From: an uncultured Pseudoteredinibacter sp.
Lineage (GTDB): Bacteria > Pseudomonadota > Gammaproteobacteria > Pseudomonadales > Cellvibrionaceae
Reading direction: 5' to 3'
Assembly (NCBI RefSeq): GCF_947502065.1
Contig: NZ_CANMYE010000002.1
Coordinates: 496,001-560,000 of the forward strand
DNA: 64,000 nt
In this document: piece after piece, positions 41,233-50,120 of the stretch
How the letters are laid out: each line of letters opens with the position of its first letter
How positions within the stretch are numbered: position 1 is the stretch's first letter
The notes under the pieces: generated by a model
What the model saw: the letters and a program-made list of their open reading frames with translations, nothing else
Database searches by the model: none
Told to the model about the DNA's origin: nothing
Position numbers and translations under genes: made by a program

Positions 41233-43392
41233 CTATCGAGTAATTTGTTCTAACTGCGCCAAAAATCGGCGCCCCTGACTATCCAATAAAGACTTACTAG
41301 CCATCTCCCTCAAAACACTGCGGGCTTTTATGCTTTGCCCGGTGGAATGCAATGCCACCGCATAAACATATGAATAACGACTATTATCTGGCTCCAATGC
41401 AGCAGCTTGCGCCAAGGCCGCTACGGCAGGCGGATATTGTTTCGCCCGCACCAGTGCCAGGCCCAAGGCGTGCTGAGCTGCGGCCGCATCAGGTAAAGCA
41501 CGACTAATCTTACGCAACAAGGCCAAAGACTGCTCGGCCTTCGCCTGTTGACGTAATAAATCGGCGAGATTTAAGTGGGCGCCAAGATGCAAGGGCTCTA
41601 AGTCGATGGCCCTTCGATAGCTTTGCTCTGCTCTTGCCAAGTCGTTTAAGGCTAAAAAATAGAGCCCCAAATTCAATTGCCCAGCTGCAGTATCTTGATG
41701 GAATATCAAGCTGTTTTTGTAATCGCTCCATAAACCATTAATGGCTTGATGCTGCGAGGCATCCAGTGACACCGTATCAGCACCTAAAGTCTGCCGAGCA
41801 ATTGCCAAACGCACAGCCATGACCGGCTCATCTAAACTGGCCAGCAATTCTTGCAAGCGTTGCGGCAATGGCAAGGCCGCCATAAAGTTTACCGCCGCTT
41901 CACGTACCATCGGCTCTGGGTGGTGCAATCGAGATTGAGCAACCAATAGCGATTGATTGCTTGGCTGCTGGGCTAAGCGCTCCAATATACTAGCGGCGAT
42001 AATCGCAGGCTCTTTACTAATACGTGACAGCAGCTTAAGTGGATTCGTTTCGGCCAAAGCGGGTTTCTCTGGCAAGGCCTTACCCGCTGATCGCAGCCAA
42101 TCTTTAAAATGTTTACTCGCCCAACTGTTATTCCGATCAGTATGGCACTGTACGCAAGCATTAGGGCTGCCAAGCTCTTCACTCAAATCTGGGCGAGGAA
42201 TTCTGATACTGTGATCGCGACGAGGATCTACCACCATATAGAGAGTCTCTGGCATATGGCAGTTTACGCATTGGGCTCCAGTGCTTTTGGCTTTGTGATG
42301 ATGGTGGTTTGGTTGATCATAAACCGTGGGCACATGACACTGTGCACAAACCGCATTTCCCGGCGCACGCAATTTTAGGCTGTGTGGTTCGTGACAATTA
42401 CTGCACTCCACCCCATGCTGATACATTTTACTTTGCATAAACGACCCCAGTACAAAGACTTCATCGTGAATTTGTCCATCACGGTGATACATGGGCTCGA
42501 CCAGAGTTTGCAGAGCATGCTGCTCAAAAAAATCCGCTGCGGCTTTTGGCTCACGTTTTTCGTGTAGTAAACGGCGGCGAGAATGGCAGCTACCACAAAC
42601 ATTAATCTGCTCGCTTATTTCACCCGCTGCACGGGGGCCTTGTTCTCGCTTGGCGATGACATCTGCGGCACTGAGAATCCACTGCCCTTTGGCATGTAGG
42701 CGTCGAATTTTTTTATCGCTACCCTGAGCACCCGAGCTCGCCCAATCAAGGTGATCCCGACCTGGGCCATGGCAAGCTTCACAGGCAACATTCACCTCCG
42801 ACCACTGAGTGTTGTAGCTTAGCGATTCAGGATTGTAGTTTCGCTGCAAGTTTGTTGAGTGACACTCAGCACAGCGACTGTTCCAGTTAAAATATGCCCC
42901 TGTCCAATGCAGTGGATCGCCTGCTGGAATTTTTTCATTGGGATAAAGATGAAACCAACGCTGACCACCTTCGGCGCTTGGGCGCGAATCCCAAGCAACC
43001 GTTAAAGCCTGCAGTTTACCCTGCGGCATCTCTAACAAATACTGCTGTAGAGGATAAAATCCGAAGGTGTAGGCCACCTTAAACTCTTGCATCTGGCCTT
43101 TAGCATTTTGGGTTTTTACAAAATAATCGCCAGCTCGAGTATAAAATTCAGTCAGCACAGCAAAGTGATCAAAGCGGCTATTATTAAAATCGCCCAAAAC
43201 GTAATCTGGCTTCGCCGGCTTCATTGCCCAATCATGATGAGAGCCCTGCCAAGCTTGATAAGCCTCTGCGTGACAATTTTTACACTGTTCACTGCCTACC
43301 CACCCCCCATATAGAGTAGCCGGCAATAGCGGTAAAAACATAAGCAGCGCAGCGGCTAGTTTTTGCTGTAGGGATTTAAAGGAGGTAAGCAT
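41233..43392 (-). CDS. Octaheme c-type cytochrome with C-terminal TPR repeats
   Basis: A 719-residue exported protein. Signal peptide about 1-29, then eight CxxCH heme sites at about 37, 174, 204, 266, 330, 349, 375 and 413. Residues about 440-540 are helical and HEAT-like (HHPEPMVREAAVNFMAALP), and TPR motifs follow (about 565-700; AGQLNLGLYFLALNDLARAEQSYRRAIDLEP). The N-terminus matches the cytochrome c554-like group (VGSEQCKNCHAEAYQAWQGSHH). It should be a periplasmic redox protein with a protein-binding tail; donor and acceptor are unknown. Its start lies 37 bp inside the end of the BatD gene, so it is probably part of the Bat operon. A similar cytochrome beside Bat genes is unusual to my knowledge. 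Confidence 0.9.
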   Translation of the reverse strand: MLTSFKSLQQKLAAALLMFLPLLPATLYGGWVGSEQCKNCHAEAYQAWQGSHHDWAMKPAKPDYVLGDFNNSRFDHFAVLTEFYTRAGDYFVKTQNAKGQMQEFKVAYTFGFYPLQQYLLEMPQGKLQALTVAWDSRPSAEGGQRWFHLYPNEKIPAGDPLHWTGAYFNWNSRCAECHSTNLQRNYNPESLSYNTQWSEVNVACEACHGPGRDHLDWASSGAQGSDKKIRRLHAKGQWILSAADVIAKREQGPRAAGEISEQINVCGSCHSRRRLLHEKREPKAAADFFEQHALQTLVEPMYHRDGQIHDEVFVLGSFMQSKMYQHGVECSNCHEPHSLKLRAPGNAVCAQCHVPTVYDQPNHHHHKAKSTGAQCVNCHMPETLYMVVDPRRDHSIRIPRPDLSEELGSPNACVQCHTDRNNSWASKHFKDWLRSAGKALPEKPALAETNPLKLLSRISKEPAIIAASILERLAQQPSNQSLLVAQSRLHHPEPMVREAAVNFMAALPLPQRLQELLASLDEPVMAVRLAIARQTLGADTVSLDASQHQAINGLWSDYKNSLIFHQDTAAGQLNLGLYFLALNDLARAEQSYRRAIDLEPLHLGAHLNLADLLRQQAKAEQSLALLRKISRALPDAAAAQHALGLALVRAKQYPPAVAALAQAAALEPDNSRYSYVYAVALHSTGQSIKARSVLREMASKSLLDSQGRRFLAQLEQITR

Positions 43393-44738
43393 ATATTCTT
43401 TTCAGGCTTTTGTTTTTTCTTGTGCCCTTGCAAGACTGAACGCAAAGACCTGAGTTCTTCCTTAATTTTTTCGGTTTTTATTTTTTCTATCTTAATTTGC
43501 TCCGGGCCTTCATTATCTTCAGCTGCTGCGGCTTGTAACTCATAGGGCATAGATAGGCATTCTTTTAGCTGAATATAGGGCTCCAGAACCTCTGGCTCGG
43601 CATCATAATACTTTAACCACAGGGCTAATAAACAGGCGGCCCGTTGAGCAGCATGGTGATCTAGCGCGTAAACCAGCTCATCGAATACACTTTTTTCCGA
43701 ACTTTCTAAATGCGGACGTTTTAACTTCTTTAATATCAGCTGGACAGATGATGAGTAATAAAACAGCACCAAAATAGACAATACAAACAACAAGGTCGCG
43801 AGCAACCACCAAGGTGTAGTTGGCCCAATATGAATTGTCTTAGCATCTAACTCTCTGTACCGATATTCTGCTTGCTCACTGTCCCAGTAAGATAAGGCAA
43901 TCGCAGGTATCTCCAACTGACCTGCAAAACTAAGCTCATAGCGCCATATTTCTTCACGAATAGCACTAACTTCGCCGCGGTTTTCCAAATCTTCTAAACG
44001 GCTGACCTCGGTGTAAAGCGCCCCAAGCTCATTGCTTTGCTGTGAAAACTGGCGCTCCTCCCCCCTCCCTAATAAGCTATCGGAGCGGCTGTTTAATAAG
44101 TAGAGGTTTGGCAAAAGCACCGCGCTTATCTTTTCTGCCCGCAGCGACAAACTGCGAAGCAAGATATCACCCAATTGCAACTCCCACTCTTGCCCTTCGG
44201 CCAAGTCTATTGACTCCCCCTGCCGCAATAACTGGTAACTCTCTTCCAGTTGTAAGTTGCGTGCCACTATAGCTGGCACACTTTCTTTCACAGTAAATAT
44301 TAGATCATCACTGTGCAGCGATAAACGATGCTCTTCCCCTTCCAAGCTTATGCTTAAGTTCAATACGACAGGGGGTATATAGAAGGCCCCTAAGCGCTGG
44401 GGGTATATTCTATACTGCTGCTCTTGAACAATGTATTCCGCACCGTCTAGCAGTTCTTGACTATGATTTGCAAAGGACAACGGTCGCACAGTTAAAGCGC
44501 CATCAATTTCAATTTCCGGATAACGCGGCGCTTTTCGAAGCCAAGTTTTACTGTACAATTTGACACTTAAAAGTCGCTCCTGCCCAAGCAAAGCTTCTTC
44601 AGGCTCATCAAGCAAAGCAATACGCACAAAAGCTAGAGGCTGCTCTTGCGCAGCTGACGCAAAAACATATGCGCTATTTAAAGCCCCTAATAGCAACAGT
44701 AACAGCGAATATAAAAATGCGAGGAAGACAGGCTTCAT
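43356..44738 (-). CDS. BatD-like membrane protein
   Basis: A 460-residue protein with signal peptide (about 1-30), a large beta-rich periplasmic part (LLGQERLLSVKLYSK..., YRIYPQRLGAFYIPPVVLNL typical of BatD), a transmembrane segment at about 310-330 (PWWLLATLLFVLSILVLFYY) and a cytoplasmic tail with a Lys/Glu-rich stretch. Bat proteins in Bacteroides and others are tied to oxygen tolerance and envelope integrity, probably with MoxR chaperone action. It overlaps the TPR gene upstream by 4 bp and the cytochrome gene downstream by 37 bp. Confidence 0.82.
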   Translation of the reverse strand: MKPVFLAFLYSLLLLLLGALNSAYVFASAAQEQPLAFVRIALLDEPEEALLGQERLLSVKLYSKTWLRKAPRYPEIEIDGALTVRPLSFANHSQELLDGAEYIVQEQQYRIYPQRLGAFYIPPVVLNLSISLEGEEHRLSLHSDDLIFTVKESVPAIVARNLQLEESYQLLRQGESIDLAEGQEWELQLGDILLRSLSLRAEKISAVLLPNLYLLNSRSDSLLGRGEERQFSQQSNELGALYTEVSRLEDLENRGEVSAIREEIWRYELSFAGQLEIPAIALSYWDSEQAEYRYRELDAKTIHIGPTTPWWLLATLLFVLSILVLFYYSSSVQLILKKLKRPHLESSEKSVFDELVYALDHHAAQRAACLLALWLKYYDAEPEVLEPYIQLKECLSMPYELQAAAAEDNEGPEQIKIEKIKTEKIKEELRSLRSVLQGHKKKQKPEKNICLPPLNPYSKN

Positions 44739-45430
44739 TGTTTATCCCCTGCATGTTCTTTCAGCTGTTGCTGATGCCACTGATAGGCGAATTTTCTTTG
44801 CAAGAAATCCACCGGCTTACGATTTAATTGGCGCAGCCAAAGCTGTCGCAGCGCCGTCTCACTAAGATCTCCACTAGCTAAAGCATCATCTACTTGCTGA
44901 TCACTGCTGTCCTTATCTAGATCGAAAGAAATATCGTCGGCAGCGAAATCACTTTTGCTGTCTTGATCTTTATCGCGGCGCTGGCGAGGCTTTTCTTGCA
45001 GCACCTTCACAAGCTGTAAATTGTGTTCCACTTCTGGCCATTTTGGCTGCAGAACCAGCGCCATACGATAGGCAATTATCGCTTCATCATAGCGCTCTTG
45101 ATGAGCCAAGCTATTGGCCAGAGCAAAATAAGCCAGCTCATCGTACTCTTTCAACAGCAGCGCCTCAGCTTTGGCAAAATCCTCAGCCGCATAGTAAGCA
45201 ATGGACGCAGGACGCGTCCCGCCCAACAACTCCGCAGCCTGCAGATACTCAGCTCGCTGCCAATGTTGAGCGGCACGCTGCTCATTTGTCCACCACCACT
45301 GTTTTGGGCTTACCCCAGGTTTAAGCGCAAATACTATATGTAAGACAATCAACAACAATAAAGATGCTGTAAGACTTACGTCAAAAAGCGTCTTAATTCG
45401 TTTAATTTGTTGTTGCTTTGCTTTATACAT
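44735..45430 (-). CDS. TPR membrane protein of the Bat operon (BatC/BatB-tail type)
   Basis: A 231-residue protein with an N-terminal transmembrane helix (about 17-36), then TPR-like repeats (about 50-145; ELAYFALANSLAHQERYDEAIIAYRMALVLQP), an acidic low-complexity linker (about 150-185) and a C-terminal segment LRQLWLRQLNRKPVDFLQRKFAYQW that recurs in TPR proteins of Bat operons. In many bacteria this is fused to the C-terminus of the second VWA protein; here it is separate. It overlaps the BatD gene by ATGA and follows the VWA gene by 3 bp. Confidence 0.82.
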   Translation of the reverse strand: MYKAKQQQIKRIKTLFDVSLTASLLLLIVLHIVFALKPGVSPKQWWWTNEQRAAQHWQRAEYLQAAELLGGTRPASIAYYAAEDFAKAEALLLKEYDELAYFALANSLAHQERYDEAIIAYRMALVLQPKWPEVEHNLQLVKVLQEKPRQRRDKDQDSKSDFAADDISFDLDKDSSDQQVDDALASGDLSETALRQLWLRQLNRKPVDFLQRKFAYQWHQQQLKEHAGDKQ

Positions 45431-45433
45431 AGT

Positions 45434-46345
45434 TTAAGTCCAACTGAGCACCATACCGCGCCGAAACCATAGCAAAGCTAAAATTAACAAGGGCCACAAT
45501 AGCAAGTAGCCCGCATCTTGCCAGTCATCTTCCTCGCCATATGCCAAGCTCTGCTGCTGCTTCTTAAGCAGCCACTTAAAGTGACTAAGATCACTATCGC
45601 CTAGGCTCATCTGCAGTGCCTCGAAATTTAACTGTGCGAAAAACGCAGGCATCCCTGCAGCCTCATAAGACCAATAGATCTTTAATAGCTCCTTTTTAAA
45701 GCCAGAAAACTGACTTGTTTCAGCGAAGCTCTCATTATTGCCTATCACAACAACTGTGCTTTGCGGGTATCGCTGTACATCAAGTTGATCTTGTACATAT
45801 TGCAAGGCTAAGTCGGGGCGATAGCCATCTTCTGGCATCAAGTCCGCTGTTAAATCAGCAAGGTACAAATTTATCGCCTGATGATCTCGACTAAGCGGCA
45901 ACACACTATGAGCACTGCCGGAAAAAACCATAAGAGCAACCGGCAAATTTTTATTGGCTTGCAACAACGCTCGTATTTTTAGCTTCGCCGTTAACAAATG
46001 CTGTTTATCTTCTTGCATCTGCTCATTGAGCTGTAACACAAGATAAATCGCCTCTTGAGTTTGCTTTAACGGATTAGCTTTGAGCTGCCAACTTGGGCCT
46101 GCGATAACTATTACCGCCAAACTGCAAGTCAGCAACATTAACAGAACCGGGCTTAAGCCAGAATGATGGCGACTATCCACAGCGAGTATACCTAGGTACT
46201 CGGCCTTTATGATCTGCCCCCAGCGGCTAGCCAAGCGAGCTTGAAGCAAAGCCATTACATACAAGAGCAATGCGGGCAGCAAGAGCCATAATGCCCATGG
46301 CCGCAAGAAGTGAAAGCTTTGCCAGTAATCCCACAAGCTAAACAT
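45434..46345 (-). CDS. BatB-like VWA-domain membrane protein with degenerate MIDAS
   Basis: About 303 residues: helices at about 15-35 and 65-83, a von Willebrand A-like domain (about 98-250) and a C-terminal helix (about 280-298). The metal-ion-dependent adhesion site that should read DxSxS is QLNEQ (about 105-109), so metal binding is unlikely. The frame extends upstream to 46375, but the ATG at 46345 has CGGAG six bases upstream and overlaps the BatA stop by only 8 bp. It pairs with the intact BatA, so the two VWA proteins may form a pair with one active site. Confidence 0.82.
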   Translation of the reverse strand: MFSLWDYWQSFHFLRPWALWLLLPALLLYVMALLQARLASRWGQIIKAEYLGILAVDSRHHSGLSPVLLMLLTCSLAVIVIAGPSWQLKANPLKQTQEAIYLVLQLNEQMQEDKQHLLTAKLKIRALLQANKNLPVALMVFSGSAHSVLPLSRDHQAINLYLADLTADLMPEDGYRPDLALQYVQDQLDVQRYPQSTVVVIGNNESFAETSQFSGFKKELLKIYWSYEAAGMPAFFAQLNFEALQMSLGDSDLSHFKWLLKKQQQSLAYGEEDDWQDAGYLLLWPLLILALLWFRRGMVLSWT

Positions 46346-47378
46346 TGTCAGCTCCGACCATAGAAACTGAAACATTCTGTCTGCGTTGTTTAAAAGACTG
46401 GCTAGCCAAGTAAAAGTGTATGAGATAAACCAGCAACACCGCCAGCAGCACTGGCCAATAAAATAGATTATGGCTCGGCTGATAATAATGCACAGCGAAT
46501 CGACTAGGTTCCAACTGATCCAAAAGCTCAGATACCCGAGTCAAGGCACCAGCATCCTCAGCATGGAAATAGCGCCCGCCAGTGATATCTGCCAAATTTT
46601 GCAGCTGCCCTTCATCGACCGCCTGCTCCGCGACGGCATCCAGTTTACCTAATAAAATTGGGTAAATTTTAATTCCAGCGCTGGCCGCTAAGCGTGCGGC
46701 TTCTTTCGGCGGTACTCGACTACCAGAGTCATTGCCATCACTTAATAGTAGCAATACTCGACTGCGATCTGCAGCTCTAGCATCGCCAGCTTCTTTCTCT
46801 TCCATAAAGTGCTTGTAGGCGAAACCAACAGCATCACCCAGCATGGTCTTAGGCCCAGCCATACGCACTCGACTTTCTTCTAGCAACGTATTAAAAAGCG
46901 CCTTATCCTCACTAAAAGGTAACTGTAAATAAGGCGCATCACCATAGACCATCAAGGCCAAGCGATCGCCTTCGCGAGCTTCTGAGAATGCACTTAATAC
47001 CTGTTTAGCTCCCCGTAACCGCGACATAGCCTGCTCGCCTTCAGGGGCAAAATCTAGCTCTGCCATTGAGCCAGACAAATCGACGGCGATTAACAGATCA
47101 CGAGTTGGCTCTCGCAACTCAACAGGCTCACCTAACCACACCGGCTTGGCCGCGGCCAGCAATAACAACAACCACACCGATAACAATAAAAACACTTGGA
47201 TTTTACGTCGCCGCTGAACCGTTTGTGTTTGTAAAACTTGCCCCTGCTCCTTAAGCAGTGCCTGGAAAAATGGCACCTTAAGAGAACGCCTTTGACTGCC
47301 ATAAGCCGGGGCTAACTTTCTTACTAACCAAGGCAAGGGCAATAGGAGCAAAACCCAGAGCTGCTCAAAGGACAACAT
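46338..47378 (-). CDS. BatA-like VWA-domain membrane protein
   Basis: About 346 residues: two N-terminal helices (about 5-20 and 62-78), a VWA domain with intact MIDAS D100-L-S-G-S (LLIAVDLSGSMAELDF), LMVYGDAPYLQLPFS and LLLLSDGNDSGS, and a C-terminal helix (about 308-330). The frame stays open to 47426; the ATG at 47378 fits the family N-terminus (MLSFEQLWVLLLLPLPWL) and overlaps the upstream DUF4381 gene by 14 bp. It belongs to the MoxR-associated BatA group, probably acting on envelope or periplasmic protein assembly. Confidence 0.88.
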   Translation of the reverse strand: MLSFEQLWVLLLLPLPWLVRKLAPAYGSQRRSLKVPFFQALLKEQGQVLQTQTVQRRRKIQVFLLLSVWLLLLLAAAKPVWLGEPVELREPTRDLLIAVDLSGSMAELDFAPEGEQAMSRLRGAKQVLSAFSEAREGDRLALMVYGDAPYLQLPFSEDKALFNTLLEESRVRMAGPKTMLGDAVGFAYKHFMEEKEAGDARAADRSRVLLLLSDGNDSGSRVPPKEAARLAASAGIKIYPILLGKLDAVAEQAVDEGQLQNLADITGGRYFHAEDAGALTRVSELLDQLEPSRFAVHYYQPSHNLFYWPVLLAVLLVYLIHFYLASQSFKQRRQNVSVSMVGADNV

Positions 47379-48015
47379 GCTGCTCACCCACTTTATGATT
47401 TTTGACCCAAAACAAAAGCTTGCCATGCACGGCCTCTAGCTGCTCTTGATCCATGCTGGCAGCTGCTTTTTCAAAACGGCCGCGCTCTAAAGCGGCGAGG
47501 TCTTGCTCGTCAAGCTTGAACAATGGGGGAGTAGTACTTGGTAAGAACTGATTAATAAACTCGACCCTTTGGCGCTCAGAAAGAGAGCTTAAAGTCTTAC
47601 GCTCTGCGAATACCAACAGACAGCGCTGTAGAATTTCAGCCATACGATTGGCATTATCCAGCTCACCGCTTTCGATAGCTGCAAACACATCGTCTAGCTC
47701 GCTTTGTGCTTCCAAGCGATAATAATCCAGTTGCCCCTGCAATCTGCTTAGCAGCCAATACCTCAGTAATATTAGCAATAAAAAGGCAAGCCCAAGCAAC
47801 AGAATTTCTGTTTTGGGTATATACATCTGCAAGCCGCTAGGCAATTCACCAGCTGCAGAATCCAGCTCATAGAAATGTTCTAACCAGTCGTTACCAAAAC
47901 CTTGAAACCAAAAATCTGGCCTTGCCTCTTCGATCGATGCGGCCAACTGCCCTTCCTGCCCATTGGGGTTTAGAAGTTCATTTTCCGGATCGTTTAAGGC
48001 GCCATCTTGCTTCAC
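47365..48015 (-). CDS. DUF4381 membrane protein
   Basis: About 216 residues. One transmembrane helix (about 70-88; ILLLGLAFLLLILLRYWLL) follows a short N-terminal part, and a cytoplasmic helical domain with LQRCLLVFAERKTLSSLSERQRVEFINQF is typical of DUF4381, found only in MoxR-DUF58-VWA clusters. The frame extends to an ATG at 48045, but GTG at 48015 forms a GTGA overlap with the DUF58 stop and has GGAG seven bases upstream, so GTG is preferred. Confidence 0.85.
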   Translation of the reverse strand: MKQDGALNDPENELLNPNGQEGQLAASIEEARPDFWFQGFGNDWLEHFYELDSAAGELPSGLQMYIPKTEILLLGLAFLLLILLRYWLLSRLQGQLDYYRLEAQSELDDVFAAIESGELDNANRMAEILQRCLLVFAERKTLSSLSERQRVEFINQFLPSTTPPLFKLDEQDLAALERGRFEKAAASMDQEQLEAVHGKLLFWVKNHKVGEQHVVL

Positions 48016-48962
48016 AATAGCTCTCCTCGATATTGCAAAGAGCAATCAAAAACCAACAGCTGCACATTGGGTAATGTTGAAGCCACATCCGATAAAAAAT
48101 GTAACCGCTGCAAAAAAGTGCGCTGCAAAGCCAATTGCAAATCTGGGTCTGAACTATTGATTTCAGCGTGGTGATGGCCATCTGATATCGGCAAAAAACC
48201 TGCCTCGGGAAATCTCCGCTCCAACTCATCAAAGATATAAATTAATCGAAGTGAATTATGCTGAGACAGCGCTTGCAACTGTTGCTGCAATCGCACATTC
48301 TGTTCTTGCGCCAGCAAACTCATAAAATCGCTAATGATATAAATATGCCGCCCGCGATAGCGACGATCGAGCATTTCCTCTAAGCAGGACGACAGCAATT
48401 GATCTGATGCCTCGGCCCTTGCATTAATATTTTGATTTATTTCTTGTAGATCAGATAAAGTCTGCAACCAAGACTGAAGACTTCGACTAGAGTGCCCCCA
48501 GTGGGTTTCAGAGCTGGATACTACAGAACAGGAGCAAGGATCCCCTTGATGGATAGCCTGCCACCCAATCTGAGCGGCCAGTTTAGCCGCTACAGCCGCT
48601 TTGCTATCGGCCAAAGAGCCAAACAACATACTCGTGCCTTGATCGACAAGCAGTTCAAAACGCTGCTCTTTCTCCTCTTGGTAATGGCGCACATAGGGAC
48701 TCTGCTTACGACTACTCAGCTTCCAATCAACGTGGCGTATATCATCACCTTGCTGATAGTGATTGAGTTCGGCGAAATCGAGGCCACTGCCTTTGCGCGA
48801 ACCACTACGGTGGCCAAGCAAAGGCCCAAGCAAGCCCTCCAGAAACAACGGCATTAAACTTTTACTGGGGGCGGCTTGTTGAATTAAGGCCTCCATATCC
48901 ACCTGGATACCCGCTTCAAGCAGCTTTTTCGAAGCTGGACTGTTAGGGTTACCAATTGCCAT
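48012..48962 (-). CDS. DUF58 protein of the MoxR/Bat operon
   Basis: A 316-residue DUF58 protein, with the signature GSGLDFAELNHYQQGDDIRHVDWKLSSRKQSPYVRHYQEE (residues about 59-98, given as a region) and a following VWA-like fold (QRFELLVDQGTSMLFGS). DUF58 proteins are cytoplasmic partners of MoxR ATPases. It starts 39 bp after the MoxR gene and ends in a GTGA overlap with DUF4381. Confidence 0.92.
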   Translation of the reverse strand: MAIGNPNSPASKKLLEAGIQVDMEALIQQAAPSKSLMPLFLEGLLGPLLGHRSGSRKGSGLDFAELNHYQQGDDIRHVDWKLSSRKQSPYVRHYQEEKEQRFELLVDQGTSMLFGSLADSKAAVAAKLAAQIGWQAIHQGDPCSCSVVSSSETHWGHSSRSLQSWLQTLSDLQEINQNINARAEASDQLLSSCLEEMLDRRYRGRHIYIISDFMSLLAQEQNVRLQQQLQALSQHNSLRLIYIFDELERRFPEAGFLPISDGHHHAEINSSDPDLQLALQRTFLQRLHFLSDVASTLPNVQLLVFDCSLQYRGELL

Positions 48963-49001
48963 TACGTGCCGCCCAAAAGTATTGTCATGGAATACTTACC
49001 G

Positions 49002-49967
49002 TTACACCAAAACCTGCTCCAATAGCTCAGCACAAGCATCTGCACTGCTATAGGACTCGGCTTGGGCTCGATAGTTAAGCTGGATCCTATGGGCCATGAC
49101 TTCCGGTAGCACAGCGGCAACATCTTCAGGCAAAACATGGTCACGACCCGCAAGCCAGGCTCTCGCCCTAGAACATTTGTCTAAAGCAATACTGGCCCTT
49201 GGACTTGCACCCAATTGAATATATTGAGGCAAGCGACTGTCTTGATACATTTCTGGCTTACGCGTTGCCATTACAAGATTAACAATATATTGCTCTATCG
49301 CCGGCGCCACATGTGTTTGTTGAAAGGCTTGCCTGGCCGCCAGCAAGTTATCTTCACTGATTGTGCAAGCCAATGGCTCTGTTTGATGCTCTTCACTACG
49401 AACTAAACGAATGATATTCAACTCTTCTTGAGCATCGGGGTATGACACATTGGCCTTTAATAAAAATCGATCCAGCTGCGCCTCGGGCAATGGATAGGTG
49501 CCTTCTTGCTCAATAGGGTTTTGGGTAGCGACAACCATAAATACCGTGGGCAAAGAATAACTTTTACCAGCAACCGTCACCTGCCGCTCTTCCATGGCCT
49601 CTAATAATGCGGACTGTACTTTAGCAGGCGCACGATTGATTTCATCAGCGAGAATTAGATTGTTAAAAATTGGGCCGGCTTGAAAACTAAGGCTTTGCTG
49701 CCCTGCATCTTGGTGCAGCACTTCGGCACCGGTAACATCGGCCGGTAACAGATCAGGGGTAAACTGTATTCGCCCCATATCACCTTGAATGCTCTGCCCT
49801 AGCAGCTTTACCAAACGCGTTTTTGCCGTTCCTGGATAGCCTTCAAGGAGAATGTGTCCATTGCACAATAGCGCCAGAAGAAGCGAATCCAGCAGAGCTT
49901 CTTGGCCAATTAAGCGTTGATGCAAACTGCTGCGCAGCTCAGCAAACTGTTGACGCAAAGCATCCAT
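49002..49967 (-). CDS. MoxR-family AAA+ ATPase
   Basis: A 321-residue AAA+ ATPase with Walker A GYPGTAKT (43-50), Walker B NLILADEINRAP, sensor-type VATQNPIEQEGTYPLPEAQLDRF and a C-terminal lid domain (LGASPRASIALDKCSRARAWL). MoxR ATPases act as chaperones for metal or cofactor insertion together with VWA proteins. It is the first gene of the leftward operon MoxR-DUF58-DUF4381-BatA-BatB-TPR-BatD-cytochrome. Its promoter should lie in 49968-50044. Confidence 0.95.
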   Translation of the reverse strand: MDALRQQFAELRSSLHQRLIGQEALLDSLLLALLCNGHILLEGYPGTAKTRLVKLLGQSIQGDMGRIQFTPDLLPADVTGAEVLHQDAGQQSLSFQAGPIFNNLILADEINRAPAKVQSALLEAMEERQVTVAGKSYSLPTVFMVVATQNPIEQEGTYPLPEAQLDRFLLKANVSYPDAQEELNIIRLVRSEEHQTEPLACTISEDNLLAARQAFQQTHVAPAIEQYIVNLVMATRKPEMYQDSRLPQYIQLGASPRASIALDKCSRARAWLAGRDHVLPEDVAAVLPEVMAHRIQLNYRAQAESYSSADACAELLEQVLV

Positions 49968-50044
49968 GACGAAACCTATTATTAGTTATTGCTATTGGTC
50001 GACCCTAGCGTCAAAAGCCGCTTAAGGGCCTAAGAAAGCATAAC

Positions 50045-50072
50045 AAAAAACCCAGCACTGGGCTGGGCTTTT
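50045..50072 (-). terminator. Rho-independent terminator after the sulfatase gene
   Basis: CCCAGC (50051-50056) and GCTGGG (50062-50067) form a GC-rich stem with a 5-base loop. On the minus strand six T follow (50050-50045), 54 bp past the sulfatase stop; on the plus strand CTTTTT follows as well, so it may work in both directions. Confidence 0.85.
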
Positions 50073-50120
50073 TGCTGCCTGTAATATCTGTCGATGTACA
50101 AGCTCGGTGCGGGATAAGCC

